In this document: positions 39,401 to 47,349 of the stretch, in pieces | How the letters are laid out: every line of letters starts with the position of its first letter | How positions within the stretch are numbered: the stretch's first letter is position 1 | DNA from: Rhea pennata | Taxonomy: Eukaryota > Chordata > Aves > Rheiformes > Rheidae | Length of the DNA: 64,000 bases | Direction: 5' to 3' | Assembly (NCBI RefSeq): GCF_028389875.1 | Contig: NC_084663.1 | Coordinates: 215,226,876-215,290,875, forward strand | Position numbers and translations under genes: made by a program | Notes under the pieces: model-generated | Database searches by the model: none | Seen by the model: only the letters and a program-made list of their open reading frames with translations | What the model was told of the DNA's origin: nothing

Positions 39401-42331
39401 TTTAAGCACACAGATGTCACAGGACTTCTTCAGTGCTTTTAAGAGTAAGACAAGGTGCCTCCACTTCACCTAGACCATCTTCTCCATGGCAGAAAATTCT
39501 CCCGTTCCTCACAGTTTACTAGATGAGCAGATCTGCTCCCAGCAAAGCTGTTCCATCAGGTCTACACCACCACTGAGGCACACTCAGATTTACTCATCAT
39601 CTAAATAGTTCAAACACACGTGGAAGACAGAGACCAAGCAATCCCTCCACTACACTAGATGCCCAAGTTGATATTTAGGTAGTTTGGACAAGACAGGGGG
39701 TGCTGGGCTCAGCACAGTGCAATCATGTACACAGCAGACACCCCTTTTAGTCCAAGCTATAGTCAGAAACAGTGTGAGAAAATATTTGTGTTGTGGGACT
39801 TGAAAAGCTTATGCGGCGCTCAGGTTTTATGCTTAAAATGACCTCGTTGTGCAGAATAAGTCTCAGATTCCTTGAGAGCTCACTATAATAACATTTACCT
39901 TTTAAAGATTCTATAAAACAAAGTGAAATCATTTAAGTAATTTATATTCCTTGAAATACACAAAGAGAAGGTTATATCTTTGTGCAGAATTTGGAGACAT
40001 AAAAATATTCCGACAGCACAGCTGACTTTCCCCATCCTTCAAATATTTAGCTACACTCATTATCAAATATTCAGCTACACTCATTATCAAATATTCTGAC
40101 AGCACAGCTGACTTTCCCAATCCTTCAAATATTTAGCTACACTCATTATCAAGCCTGACAGACGCATATTTATAATGGAGTATGCATTAAGCGGCAGGGT
40201 AATCAGAATGGATAAATATTTGCCATACACATGAGCTACAATTACCATCGAGGACGTTTTGCATTTTCCTAATTCTGCTCCTAGCAATGTCCACAGATAA
40301 TACACAGCCTCCTGAGATCAGATATGGACAGGCAGAGTCATTCCCACAGAGGCAGGGCTCTATTTGCTGGACTGTAGCCATACTCAGAAAATAGTTAGCC
40401 ACACTTCAGGATGAAAGGAGCTACATACATCTCTCTAGTAATATAATACTGAGACATGTATTCTGGTCCAAGTATTCATATTTAAAGAACACGAAGGAGT
40501 CTAGCTGAGTGCTGTTCTCTAAAGCACAACTCTCATTAAAGTCAAGGCAAAACCTGCCAATGGGAGGAGCGAGGGAGGCGTGTTAAATAATGTTACCAAT
40601 GACATCTGAGAGGATGTGTAAGATTTTTAAATATTTCCAGAGGGACTGTTTTTAATACGTTAACCACAGTTGTGAAAACAGTAATTAATAAGACTTTGCC
40701 ACACAATAAAACAGTTGTGGGATGCACTAATACCTACTGTTTAGCCTGGTTGACATGAACCCCCAGAGTATAGCTTAGCCATTTGTACGTTACCTGTAAA
40801 TAAAAAATAAAAATAAAAAACACTTTAGCAAGAAAACTTCAATCTTTTCACTCGTTAAACATCTCATCCTTTGCTTGTTTTACAGATAAGTCACATTCTT
40901 CAACCTCCCCCTCCCTTCTCCCTCCCACCAGGAAATCCACAGCACAGTATCCACTGCTATTGAAGGGAGAGCACGTGGAGACCCATTCACCTCCTGTATT
41001 GTGCCATGATGAACAGATTTAATCCCCAAGACCTGAGCAAACAGCTACCCTAAAAGGTGCCTTTTTGCAAATACTTCTTTGAAATATCACTGTAAACAAT
41101 ACAACCATTCAGAAGGCCTGCATTCTTCAGCTTCACAGCGGAAAAGAAAATTAAACAACATTTAACTGTAAGAAGTATTTTATTGTTCTCCCAGACTGCC
41201 ACTGAGGATTTATTCCAGATTGCCCTGCTACCTCCATCTATCACAGGGGACACAGGGACAAGTTACAAGTCCTGCAGCACAGCACGTCCGTGCTTACCCA
41301 GTCAGACAACCTTCCCTCTACTCCTAGCCCTGCCACTGATTTCTTCTATGATTTGGACGGGCCATGTCCTTAGACCTGCTTCTTCTTCCACTCTGCCTCT
41401 TATAAACTAATCCTCGGACTAGGGCCTCTCAAAACTCAAGTATGACAGTTCAATTAAATTGCTGTCAGTCTAACTGACATTGGCAGCTCATGTTTCTGTA
41501 ACTGCATCCACAGTCAACAAGATGCACCAACTTCAGCACATTACTTTCTTGATAAAATAGTTGTTTTACAGGAAAAAGAACAAGCACACGTACATATCCT
41601 GTTTCTGAATTGTCCTAATAATAATAATAATAATAAAAATAAATAAATAAAAAGCAAAGCTTCAAAATGCTGCAGACTAAGTAATAACTTTAACTTTCGG
41701 CTGATGCTGCAGCAGGTGACAGTTCGGTCAGGACTGCCTCAGTTTTCCAGGGGAAACTACTGTTTCATACAGTGCTCTCACCATGGTGCTTTCAAATCGA
41801 CTCCTGAGCAAAACCAGCTCAGCTATTAGGGAGTGCAAACGGGCGGCGGGCAGGGAAAGGGGCTGGGTGCGGGGGCGGGCCGGGCACCCACGCAAGTCCC
41901 GCCTGCAGGGCCTGAGGGCAGGGCCCTGCCTCGCCTTTCAGCCGGGCGAGAACCTGCTGCTTCCGCGGAAGGAAGTTTCCCGACCGCGAAGCGTCAGGGC
42001 TGGTTTGCTACACGGGTGGGAACCGTCGCGGGCCGCCCACGCGGCGAAACTGGCGCCACGCACATGCCCGCCCCCACGGCGACACCCCCGCCACGTTCCC
42101 AGCCCCAGCCGGAGAGTTTGGCTCGGCCTCGGTGGCGGAGGCGCCCCGCACCCACTCGCTGGTCACGCGTGGGGGCCGGGGGAGGGCAGTGCGCATGCCC
42201 AGGCCGCCAACGGCCGCGGTGTGTGTGTGGGGGGGGAGGGGGAGCCGTTGGGCCTCCGCTGCAGGACTCACGATGCGGTTCTGGTCGGTGACGAACTCGT
42301 CGATGTTCTCGAGGTAGAGCTCGTCCTCCAT
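13223..42331 (-). CDS. POLD3: DNA polymerase delta subunit 3 (p66), 12 coding exons, complete
   Basis: POLD3 is the p66 accessory subunit of replicative DNA polymerase delta and is shared with translesion polymerase zeta in the nucleus. It bridges POLD2 to the PCNA clamp. Twelve exons join in phase to a 462-residue protein, against 466 in human as I recall it. The order is: an N-terminal POLD2-binding domain (about 1-145, opening [18 protein letters not shown]), a low-complexity linker with GIMGMFAAK near 190-198, a REV1-interacting motif with NNFFGKAA (Phe237-Phe238), several Lys/Arg-rich and Asp/Ser-rich segments ([23 protein letters not shown]), and a C-terminal PCNA-interacting box QVSIMGFF (Gln452, Ile455, Phe458, Phe459) followed by QKK and stop. 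The start has a strong context (GTCATGG). All donors are GT and all acceptors AG. Coding length is 1,389 bases with no frame break. Head-to-head spacing to LIPT2 is about 13.6 kb. The identification is firm. Confidence 0.97.
13545..13650 (+). mobile_element. Possible MIR-like CORE-SINE relic
   Basis: The order of motifs, TTCAAGGTTATTCAGTAG followed by GAATCCAGCACTTCTAGAGT, resembles the 'CAAGGTCACACAGC ... GAACCCAGG' 3' portion of MIR. Divergence is large. It lies in POLD3 intron 11. Confidence 0.3.
14063..15112 (-). mobile_element. CR1 LINE, 5'-truncated, about 1.05 kb
   Basis: On the minus strand a continuous frame from about 15,051 to 14,404 (215 codons) encodes the end of CR1 reverse transcriptase. 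It contains [14 protein letters not shown], the catalytic box as FAEDPKLGG (usually FADD), then [20 protein letters not shown] and [16 protein letters not shown]. The 3' untranslated part and the terminal GATTCTATGATTC octamers follow to 14,063. The Asp-to-Glu change in the catalytic pair and the 5' truncation mean it cannot move by itself. The long intact frame points to a fairly young insertion. Confidence 0.93.
15089..15136. repeat. 24-bp tandem duplication at the CR1 5' junction
   Basis: Two adjacent 24-base copies containing CTCAATCCACCTTTATATG differ at one position. The first copy begins inside recognisable CR1 sequence (CAGTTCTCAATCC), so the duplication straddles the element's truncated 5' end. 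Confidence 0.85.
17570..17690 (+). mobile_element. Possible MIR-like CORE-SINE relic
   Basis: CTTTCTCAAGGTCACAGAAG followed by a TTGGAATTCAAAGCC block resembles the 'TTGCCCAAGGTCACACAGC ... GGGATTCGAACCC' 3' part of MIR-type SINEs. This is pattern recognition only, with strong divergence. Confidence 0.35.
17984..18009. repeat. (AAAAG)n microsatellite
   Basis: An A-rich run leads into three to four AAAAG units, in POLD3 intron 11 about 200 bases from exon 11. Confidence 0.85.
18205..18286 (-). CDS. POLD3: POLD3 coding exon 11
   Basis: The exon encodes [20 protein letters not shown] and DEEEGCM plus one base. The Arg/Lys run may serve as nuclear localisation or DNA contact. Acceptor CTTCAG|, donor ATGG|GTAAGA. 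Confidence 0.94.
18287..19156 (-). other. POLD3: POLD3 intron 10, nothing notable
   Basis: An 870-base intron of moderate AT content. I see no repeat family or additional exon. Confidence 0.8.
19157..19251 (-). CDS. POLD3: POLD3 coding exon 10
   Basis: The exon encodes [20 protein letters not shown] and [12 protein letters not shown], a proline-rich linker equivalent to the human PSPPPPPSPPLEPVPKTEPE region. Acceptor TTACCAG|, donor GAG|GTAAAA. Confidence 0.93.
19252..24908 (-). other. POLD3: POLD3 intron 9
   Basis: The largest POLD3 intron, 5.66 kb, mostly unique AT-rich sequence. The only recognisable element is an old LINE-like segment near 24.06-24.59 kb. Confidence 0.8.
24060..24590 (-). 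mobile_element. Ancient CR1/L3-type LINE relic
   Basis: Segments such as ATTGAACGGCATTTGTCACC, TCCAAATTCTTTGGAATC and CCTGAATAAAGATACT follow the order seen in the antisense of the reverse-transcriptase 3' region of old CR1/L3 LINEs ('TTGAA..GCATTTGCCA', 'TGAACAG.ACAGGTCCC'). Heavy decay leaves no long frame. The assignment rests on motif order only. Confidence 0.4.
24909..25021 (-). CDS. POLD3: POLD3 coding exon 9
   Basis: The exon encodes a charged segment with [18 protein letters not shown], matching the human KKRRRIKLPESDSSEDE block. Acceptor TGTGGCAG|, donor GAAG|GTAAAA. Just upstream in transcript sense lies a pyrimidine-rich tract of about 50 bases. Confidence 0.94.
25022..26364 (-). 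other. POLD3: POLD3 intron 8, with pyrimidine tract near exon 9
   Basis: A 1.34-kb intron. Close to exon 9, at about 25,030-25,080, the transcript strand is almost purely pyrimidine (AAGAAAAAGAAAAAAAG on the plus strand), giving an unusually long tract upstream of the acceptor. Nothing else is recognised. Confidence 0.8.
26365..26527 (-). CDS. POLD3: POLD3 coding exon 8
   Basis: The exon encodes [20 protein letters not shown] and a Pro/Ser/Thr-rich linker ending QQKDKK plus two bases. Acceptor TTCACAG|, donor AAAG|GTGGGC, the least consensus-like donor of the gene. Sequence similarity to human is low here, as expected for this disordered region. Confidence 0.92.
28011..28046. repeat. Perfect 10-bp inverted repeat, 16-base loop
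   Basis: TCCAACGCTA at 28,011-28,020 is the exact reverse complement of TAGCGTTGGA at 28,037-28,046. The CpG-containing arms are unusual in this AT-rich intron. It may be a hairpin or the remnant of a transposon end. Confidence 0.6.
28202..28265 (-). mobile_element. Short old CR1 3' tail fragment
   Basis: On the minus strand the segment reads ATGGCTTCCAGAGGTCCCTT followed by CCACCCTGAATTATTCAATG, which is the CR1 3' end with a decayed octamer tail. Confidence 0.6.
28843..28872. repeat. Poly(T) run, 30 bases
   Basis: An uninterrupted T run on the plus strand (poly(A) in POLD3 transcript sense), about 67 bases downstream of exon 7's donor. Confidence 0.9.
28939..29011 (-). CDS. POLD3: POLD3 coding exon 7 (REV1-interacting motif)
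   Basis: The exon encodes [20 protein letters not shown] and KAAT plus one base. The NNFFGKAA block corresponds to the human REV1 C-terminal-domain binding motif with its paired Phe residues. Acceptor CTTCCAG|, donor CGA|GTAAGT. Confidence 0.94.
29012..30369 (-). other. POLD3: POLD3 intron 6, nothing notable
   Basis: 1.36 kb of AT-rich sequence with short A-rich patches. No element or exon is recognised. Confidence 0.8.
30370..30634 (-). CDS. POLD3: POLD3 coding exon 6
   Basis: The longest coding exon, 265 bases, begins [14 protein letters not shown] and encodes a Ser/Thr/Gln-rich linker, then [13 protein letters not shown], a short conserved block also present in human. Acceptor CACACAG|, donor GGT|GTAAGT. 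Confidence 0.95.
30635..34337 (-). other. POLD3: POLD3 intron 5
   Basis: A 3.7-kb intron containing one CR1 insertion antisense to the gene (33,159-33,899). The rest is unclassified AT-rich DNA. Confidence 0.8.
33159..33899 (+). mobile_element. CR1 LINE, 5'-truncated, about 740 bp
   Basis: The plus strand encodes the C-terminal end of the CR1 polyprotein ([79 protein letters not shown]) and then the 3' untranslated part to CTTACTGATTCTATGAA. The frame is broken near its end, in the region after KYPKGG. The element is antisense to POLD3. Confidence 0.92.
34338..34470 (-). CDS. POLD3: POLD3 coding exon 5
   Basis: The exon encodes residues 87-130 plus two bases, including [20 protein letters not shown] and ending near LHNCS. 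Acceptor CAACCAG|, donor AA|GTAAGT. It closes most of the N-terminal structured domain. Confidence 0.95.
34940..35070 (+). mobile_element. Ancient amniote interspersed repeat tail (family uncertain)
   Basis: GATTGTAACCCCCCTTGAGA followed by CAAGGGCTGTTTTTAGG and, further on, TTCTAGGCACTGTAAAAATA resembles the tail 'GATTGTAAGCTC..GGGGCAGGGACTG ... CTAGGCACTA' of an old LINE/SINE family common in turtles and crocodilians. I cannot name the family with certainty. Confidence 0.35.
35168..35189. repeat. Poly(A) run, 22 bases
   Basis: A simple A run in POLD3 intron 4, about 100 bases after the ancient repeat tail. Confidence 0.9.
36034..36073 (-). CDS. POLD3: POLD3 coding exon 4 (40 bp micro-sized)
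   Basis: The short exon encodes [13 protein letters not shown] plus one base. Acceptor CCTTAG|, donor G|GTAAGC. Its reading matches the human [13 protein letters not shown] segment exactly, which confirms an exon too small to be found by open-frame length. Confidence 0.94.
36074..38459 (-). other. POLD3: POLD3 intron 3
   Basis: A 2.4-kb AT-rich intron. Its only clear feature is a compound TA/TG microsatellite. Confidence 0.8.
36423..36496. repeat. Compound microsatellite (TA)n(TG)n(TA)n
   Basis: About 9 TA units, then about 9 TG units, then interrupted TA units with CTACA and ACATAT breaks. The alternating purine-pyrimidine order could adopt Z-form or cruciform structures. Confidence 0.9.
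38460..38562 (-). CDS. POLD3: POLD3 coding exon 3
   Basis: The exon completes Gln39 and encodes [15 protein letters not shown] and onward to LIQNGHI. Acceptor TTGTGCAG|, donor ATT|GTGAGT. It is part of the N-terminal POLD2-binding winged-helix region. Confidence 0.95.
38563..40737 (-). other. POLD3: POLD3 intron 2
   Basis: A 2.2-kb intron with a nested tandem duplication at about 40.0-40.15 kb. No exon or classified transposable element is certain. A CR1-like trace near 38.80-38.89 kb is too decayed to call. Confidence 0.75.
40005..40155. repeat. Nested tandem duplication (86-bp unit with about 26-bp subrepeat)
   Basis: GACAGCACAGCTGACTTTCC appears at about 40,012 and 40,098, giving an 86-base period. 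Inside the first copy the segment TAGCTACACTCATTATCAAA is itself duplicated. The copies are nearly identical, so the duplication is recent. Confidence 0.85.
40738..40793 (-). CDS. POLD3: POLD3 coding exon 2
   Basis: Fifty-six bases encode [18 protein letters not shown] plus two bases of the next codon, identical in sense to the human segment. The acceptor is TTTACAG| and the donor A|GTAGGT, an acceptable but weaker donor. Confidence 0.94.
40794..42271 (-). other. POLD3: POLD3 intron 1
   Basis: A 1.48-kb intron. Its distal part is AT-rich with an AAT microsatellite at 41.62-41.65 kb. Its proximal 430 bases belong to the promoter CpG island. Confidence 0.8.
41616..41652. repeat. (AAT)n/(AAAT)n microsatellite
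   Basis: About six AAT units pass into AAAT units, in POLD3 intron 1. Confidence 0.9.
42272..42331 (-). CDS. POLD3: POLD3 coding exon 1
   Basis: Sixty bases encode residues 1-20, [20 protein letters not shown], close to the human N-terminus. The donor is ATC|GTGAGT, phase 0. Start choice: this ATG matches the family start and has G at -3 and G at +4. No ATG lies in frame upstream before the transcript start region. Confidence 0.95.
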
Positions 42332-42375
42332 GACGGGGCGCGACGCCAACAGCACCGGGAAGGGCCCCAACGCCG

Positions 42376-42385
42376 TTTCCCGCCC
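42376..42385. promoter_or_regulatory. POLD3: E2F-type site TTTCCCGCCC
   Basis: The sequence matches the E2F consensus TTTSSCGC and lies 45 bases upstream of the POLD3 start codon. E2F control is well known for replication-fork genes. Binding here is inferred. Confidence 0.55.
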
Positions 42386-42388
42386 AGA

Positions 42389-42418
42389 TCAGCGCCGCCG
42401 CTGCCGACCCGCCGCCAT
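42389..42418 (-). other. Short upstream open frame before POLD3 (9 codons)
   Basis: If transcription starts upstream of 42,418, the mRNA contains ATG GCG GCG ... CGC TGA, a 9-codon frame ending 57 bases before the main ATG. It could lower POLD3 translation, but it overlaps a YY1-like motif and may instead lie outside the transcript. Confidence 0.35.
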
Positions 42419-42425
42419 AGCAACC
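42415..42425 (-). promoter_or_regulatory. POLD3: RFX half-site / YY1-like motif
   Basis: The minus strand reads GGTTGCTATGGCGGC. GTTGCTATGG is an X-box half-site and TATGGCGGC fits the YY1 core. Both motifs are common near starts of CpG-island genes. Confidence 0.35.
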
Positions 42426-42554
42426 CGCGGGCGGGCGGGCGCTACGGCGGCCGCGCGCGGACAAAAGGCGCCGCCGGCGCCGCGCGGAGGCCGCCGCCCG
42501 GGCCCCGCCCACCCGCCGTGCCCTCCCCTCCCCCGCTCCCGTCAGGGCGGGTTT

Positions 42555-42563
42555 GGGCGGGAA
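42555..42563. promoter_or_regulatory. POLD3: Second E2F-like site GGGCGGGAA
   Basis: This is the reverse complement of TTCCCGCCC, 224 bases upstream of the POLD3 start codon, next to another GGGCGGG GC box. Confidence 0.4.
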
Positions 42564-42749
42564 CGGGCCGTTTTGGAGACGGTTTAATTCCTCTAAGCGG
42601 CAAATCAGCCTCGGCTCTCGCCGCTGCCAGGGCGCACACGCTGGCGGGAAGGTCTGTTTTCCACCAGCAGTTAAAAATCTTCTTCTTAATGTAATTTTAA
42701 GCCCTTTTTGTGTGTGTGCGCGACAGGACAAAACGGGAAAACTCACTCA

Positions 42750-43995
42750 CAGGTGAAACTTTCATCAGGGCTTGCCTGAGTCTTTCTCTGAGTTAGCCTG
42801 ACCTCGGGTTTCTAATAGGAGATGTGTTCAGACCCAGTGACAGCTTTCAGCAGCCACTAAATGTCCTGTTTTCCCTTTTTTTTTCCAGGTAAATACGGCG
42901 GGAACGCACCACGGCCGCGCCGTCGGTTTGAGGAAGAGGTGTTACAGCCTCTGTGTGATCCCCAGCCCCATGCCAGTAATTTTTACTTCTAATTTTGCCT
43001 TTTTTTTCATAACAGCATCACCAGCACTTCCCCGCCATCGATGCAGTTGACTTAAAAATCTCAAAAATTGGACAAGGTGGTTTTGAGGTTTTTTTTCCCC
43101 CCTAATGTGGGGTTATGCTCAATTTTATTTGCTGTGTTTCTTATTTATCCTTCCTAGTGTGGCCTCATACTGTTCCCATGTCACTGGAGGCAGGGTTTTT
43201 TTGTTAAAAAAAAAATCCATTTTATGGATAGTTAGATAAATGCAGTGCGAAAGAATTAAGTTTGCAGAGCCTAATTTTGCTGTGCAGCTGCTTCTGCCAG
43301 GGAACTGGTGCGTGTTTCCTCTGCCCTAACGTTTGCAAGCGGGCCTCAGTGCTGAGCTGAAAACAGTGCTTTTACAAGTCAGAAAGGAGTTCTTACTCCG
43401 TCACAGGGATCCCCGAGACATTACCATTTTGAGTAAATTTGAGTGAACTGTATGTTTTCTCAGGAAGTTCGGCGGCGCTCCAAACAGAGCTCTGCAGCTT
43501 ACAGGACTCAACCACTTCGCAGGAGATTCCCGAGAGAAATTTGAGTCTCTGCGAGATCAGTGATTTGACTGTGTCCATATACCATGAAGAGAGCTGAAAT
43601 GGAGAAGTAGGGAGACAGACTCTGCTGGTTTGAAAAGGAGAGGTCGCAGATTTAGCCTTAACATCCCCAAGGAATAATCCGTCTCTAGGTGCCCAAAGTC
43701 ATGCCACCAGCCTTAGCGATGCTGCAAAGTGTGCATTTAATTAGGGCGTGCTGAGAAAGAAAATTTCACTCCCTGGAGTCGGAGGTTTTCTTTCTGATTT
43801 CAAAAGGGGCAAGACAGAGGTCAAAATCATTATCCGCATACTGCTGCTTCTTGTGAAAAAGCAGCGATTTTGTGCGGATTTTGGGACTTGCAGCTTGTTT
43901 TTGTCAGTAGCATGAGACATCTCGCGCTCTACCCAGAGCTACTAACGAATCATTATGCAATTTCATCTCATGAATCAAGTCCTTGAGCAAAAATG
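42750..43995. other. Intergenic DNA upstream of POLD3, nothing recognised
   Basis: Mixed AT-rich sequence with short T and A runs at about 42,877, 43,088 and 43,200. No gene or classified element is seen. Confidence 0.5.
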
Positions 43996-44454
43996 GGGAG
44001 AGTCCAGCTTAGGGCTACAAAGATGATCAGAGGGCTGGAGCACCTGCCCTGTGAGGAACGGCTGTGAGAGCTGGGCCTGTTCAGCCTGGGGAAGAGCAGA
44101 CTGAGGGGGGATCTGATCAATGTGTACAAGTACCTGCAGGGAGGGTGTCAAGGGGACAGGGACAAACTCTTTTTCAGTTGTCCCATGTGACAGGACAAGA
44201 GGCAATGGGCAGAAATTGAAGCACAGGAAGTTGCACCTGAAGGTGAGGGGGAATTTTTTCCCTGTGAGAGTGACGGAGCCCTGGACCACGTTGCCCAGAG
44301 AGGTTGTGGAGTCTCCTTCTGTGGAGATCTTCAAGGCCTGCCTGGATGCAACCTTGTCTAACATGCTGTAGGTGACCCTGCTGAGCAAGGGGGTTGGCCT
44401 AGATGATCTCCAGAAGTCCCTTTCAACCTTACTGATTCTATGAATCTATGATTC
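43996..44454 (+). mobile_element. CR1 LINE 3' fragment, about 460 bp
   Basis: It starts at GAGAGTCCAGCTTAGGG, contains the CACCTGCCCTGTGAGGAACG and TACCTGCAGGGAGGGTGTC landmarks of the CR1 3' region, and ends with CTATGAATCTATGATTC octamers. Similarity to the other young copies in the window is high. Confidence 0.92.
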
Positions 44455-45629
44455 CCATATAAATATCGCAGTCATCAGCAGAGATCCAACAGCTTTATAA
44501 CATAATGGCAACCTACGTGGTAGCTGAACACTTGCGGGCCTCATACGCCAGCTGAGCTTACTAAAGATGAGTGCGATAACCCAGGGTGTCTGCGATCACA
44601 TCTTTTCTTGTGCTTCGCCTTGGCAAATTCTGCCACTTTTCAGATTGTACACACTAGACTCGAGGTATAAACCAATTGCACCTCTGTGATATCACTGTGG
44701 ACAGTAACAATCTCAGCTGTAAATTAATTAGGTACCTTCTCAGCCCTGGTGTTTGTAGAAGTCATAGTTTATCCTCTGAAAATCTTGCATTTCTTATTTT
44801 TGTGGTAGAGCCAGAACAGGAAGGCTTGAAATAGGTGCATCAGTGGGGACTTAAAAACCCTGTCATGCCCTGTCACAGCGAATTCTCGTGAGGAAAGCCA
44901 AGTGTGCAGCAATGACCTCGGTAGTACTCACAGCCCAAGCATCAAGACCTGTAAAAATACAAAATGGCTTTTAAAATGTCTCCATGCGACTTTGATGCCC
45001 TTGTTGTCTTTCTGCACCATACATCTACCAACTGTTGCACTGATCCTGGAAATAGCATGTGGGCGCTGCAGACGGACAGAGAAACTACACTGATGCTTAT
45101 AGTGTGCAGTGAATGCTCATGCATTAGTTTGCAGATTGAAGTACTGCTGCATTACTATATAGACTGGCCCGTTAACTTGAATGAAGACTGAAGACCAGAA
45201 TTTATCCTGTCTCCTTGTCCTGAATGATAACGTTTGTTAAAACATCTTTCACAACTAAAATACATTAAATAATTTTAAAAGAAGGAAAAATGGAAACGAC
45301 AAATGTTATTCTCCTAATGCAACAAACTGCTGAAGATTCAGCTAGGATTTGCCTGCATAACTGTAGATGTTTAAAGTGCCTCCAGAGGGCATTTCTTTCA
45401 ACTTCAGACACCTGTTTCAGTATTCACCCCTGAAAGTGTCTATTTCTGTTCAGTACCCAGAAAATTAATGTAGGGCAACTGTCTCAAGATTCAGACATCT
45501 AAACTTTGACTTGCTTAAGGCAAAGCATATGAATCCTAATGCAAGAGCTAAAAATACTTCAGGAGCATTTTCTCAGAAGGTCCGATAATACTGGCTTTTG
45601 TATAGGATTTGAATACTCTTTCATGTAAG
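44455..45629. other. Intergenic DNA, nothing recognised
   Basis: About 1.2 kb of unclassified AT-rich sequence between a CR1 fragment and a MIR-like relic. Confidence 0.5.
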
Positions 45630-45765
45630 GCTCTGACAGTATTTTACAAACACTAGTTAACTACCAGAAACACAAAGAAATAGATGAGTATTGTCTCCAT
45701 TTTAAAGATGAGGATACTGAGACACAGAGAGGTTGTGCTTTGTCGAAGAATCCTTCAGTAGACCC
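45630..45765 (+). mobile_element. MIR-like CORE-SINE relic
   Basis: CTCCATTTTAAAGATGAGGA followed by TACTGAGACACAGAGAGGTT closely follows the MIR-type consensus 'CCATTTTACAGATGAGGAAACTGAGGCACAGAGAGGTT', and the preceding TATTTTACAAACACTAG fits the 'CTTTACAAA' segment. This is the clearest of three possible copies in the window. Such relics predate the bird lineage. Confidence 0.6.
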
Positions 45766-47349
45766 AGTGTAGGACCCAAATATCCCAACTCCCAAACATT
45801 TTTCTCAAAGCATTATACACAATTCTTTCAACCATCACTTGTGAATAACAAAATGACTTGTACTTATAGCTACTCACAGCCAAAACCACCAGTACCAGCA
45901 GAAACGAAGCCTGAGGACTCATCGTAACAGTCATTTCCAAATGTGCTTGAGAAAACAGATAAAATGGACAGAATGTCTGGAAACTCATTACAGATAGTAG
46001 CTAGCAAACATCTGACCAAGGAGGAGTTTGAGAAAAAGGAGTTCTTTTGAATTTTTAATTAATCCTACATGTGGGAGGGGGGGCTTCCTTGAACAGTTTA
46101 GCAGGTGAAAGGGGGGATCCTGGTGTCAAAGCAAAGTTAATTTAATCTCTCCAAAACTCATTTAGCTATCAGCACCTCTCTGTTTTGGAGCTTATCAGGG
46201 GACGTCTATTAAAAGCTTCCAAAGATCCAGTTTGGAGAAGAAATGCATCCTATCTGAATAAAAGTGGAGGATTTCAGTTACAAAATGGAAATCATAAGAG
46301 AGATATGTAACTAGATACAGAGAGTCTGACCCTCCTCCTTTCTTACACCAGGAAGAATAAAAATAACTAGGAAGAACTAATAGGGTCCTTTCAGCAAGAA
46401 ACTGGTGCGATGGGTGAGTCAGATCTGTATTTTTCCCCCTTATGTATGCATAAACATGCCTGGAAGAGTTAGGATCAGGCAGTACTGTAAAACCAACGGG
46501 AACGTGTGAATGCCAAACGACTCGCCTAGCACCACTGAGAGTACTGACAACTGTCTCCGCTAGCTGTACGGAGAGCTTTAGACACACAGCATATGTGCAG
46601 ACACCTAAATTTAAGTGTCCTAATCTGGAGCTGGTTCTCTTCCACTCACATGTTTTACGGTGCGTGACAGTATAGCAACGTGCCTTCATAAAAGGAAATG
46701 TTGCATTGTTAATGGTTCAGCCAGAGAGCTTTTTTCTTTAATTTTGTACCTAAGTTAAAATTCCCTTTTTGAAAAATAAATAGGTATATGTAAAGCTTAA
46801 GCACTTCAGTAGAAAAACATGTGTGTAAACAGCTGGGAATCTATCAGCAGTAAGAGTACAATCTTGGCTGAGCCACCACCAGGTACATGTTACCACGTGT
46901 GAACAAAGGTGATTTGACATGAACTTCTTCCAGAAGCGTCATCAGGATTCCCCACGCTGAGTCTCATCAGTAGCTGGCATTTCTGACTTTATTTACTGTT
47001 AGCTGCATTTCATTCTGAAAATATTTCCGGGGCTGTTTGCGTGGGAAAATTGATGGGATAGCTCCCATATGGACACCTATTGTAGATCTCTTTTGTTTTA
47101 AGATGATTAGCATGCCTCAGCTTGGAGTATTTGACATTTATTCAATAGTAGGATAGGCACAGGAGGAGCTGTAGCAGAGTAGCTTGTTTTGTAGCAGCTA
47201 TTCGGATCAGTGTCCTCACGCAGACAGGCAATTAAGATAAGAGGAACAGCTAGGAAATAGTGCCAATCCTCTAATGAATAACTATTGATAAAACTGTGAT
47301 GGGAATGAGCCAAAAAGCATTTCCCCAAATACAGGATACTGCACAGCTA
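45766..47349. other. Intergenic DNA, nothing recognised
   Basis: AT-rich sequence with scattered short frames. A 164-codon minus-strand frame at 46,195-46,689 has no resemblance to a known protein and is not called. Confidence 0.45.

Larger units (their letters stand above)
41840..42700 (-). promoter_or_regulatory. POLD3: POLD3 CpG-island promoter
   Basis: A block of about 0.85 kb dense in CpG spans exon 1 and its surroundings, and both sides are AT-rich. No TATA box lies upstream of the start codon. GC boxes, two E2F-like sites and an RFX/YY1-like site are present, as is usual for housekeeping replication genes. The transcript start is inferred to lie between about 42,340 and 42,430. Confidence 0.75.

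Noticed and set aside
41783-42746. Plus-strand 303-codon and minus-strand 250-codon frames over the POLD3 promoter
   Set aside because: CpG islands rarely contain stops by chance. Neither frame resembles a known protein, and the minus-strand one is out of frame with POLD3 exon 1.
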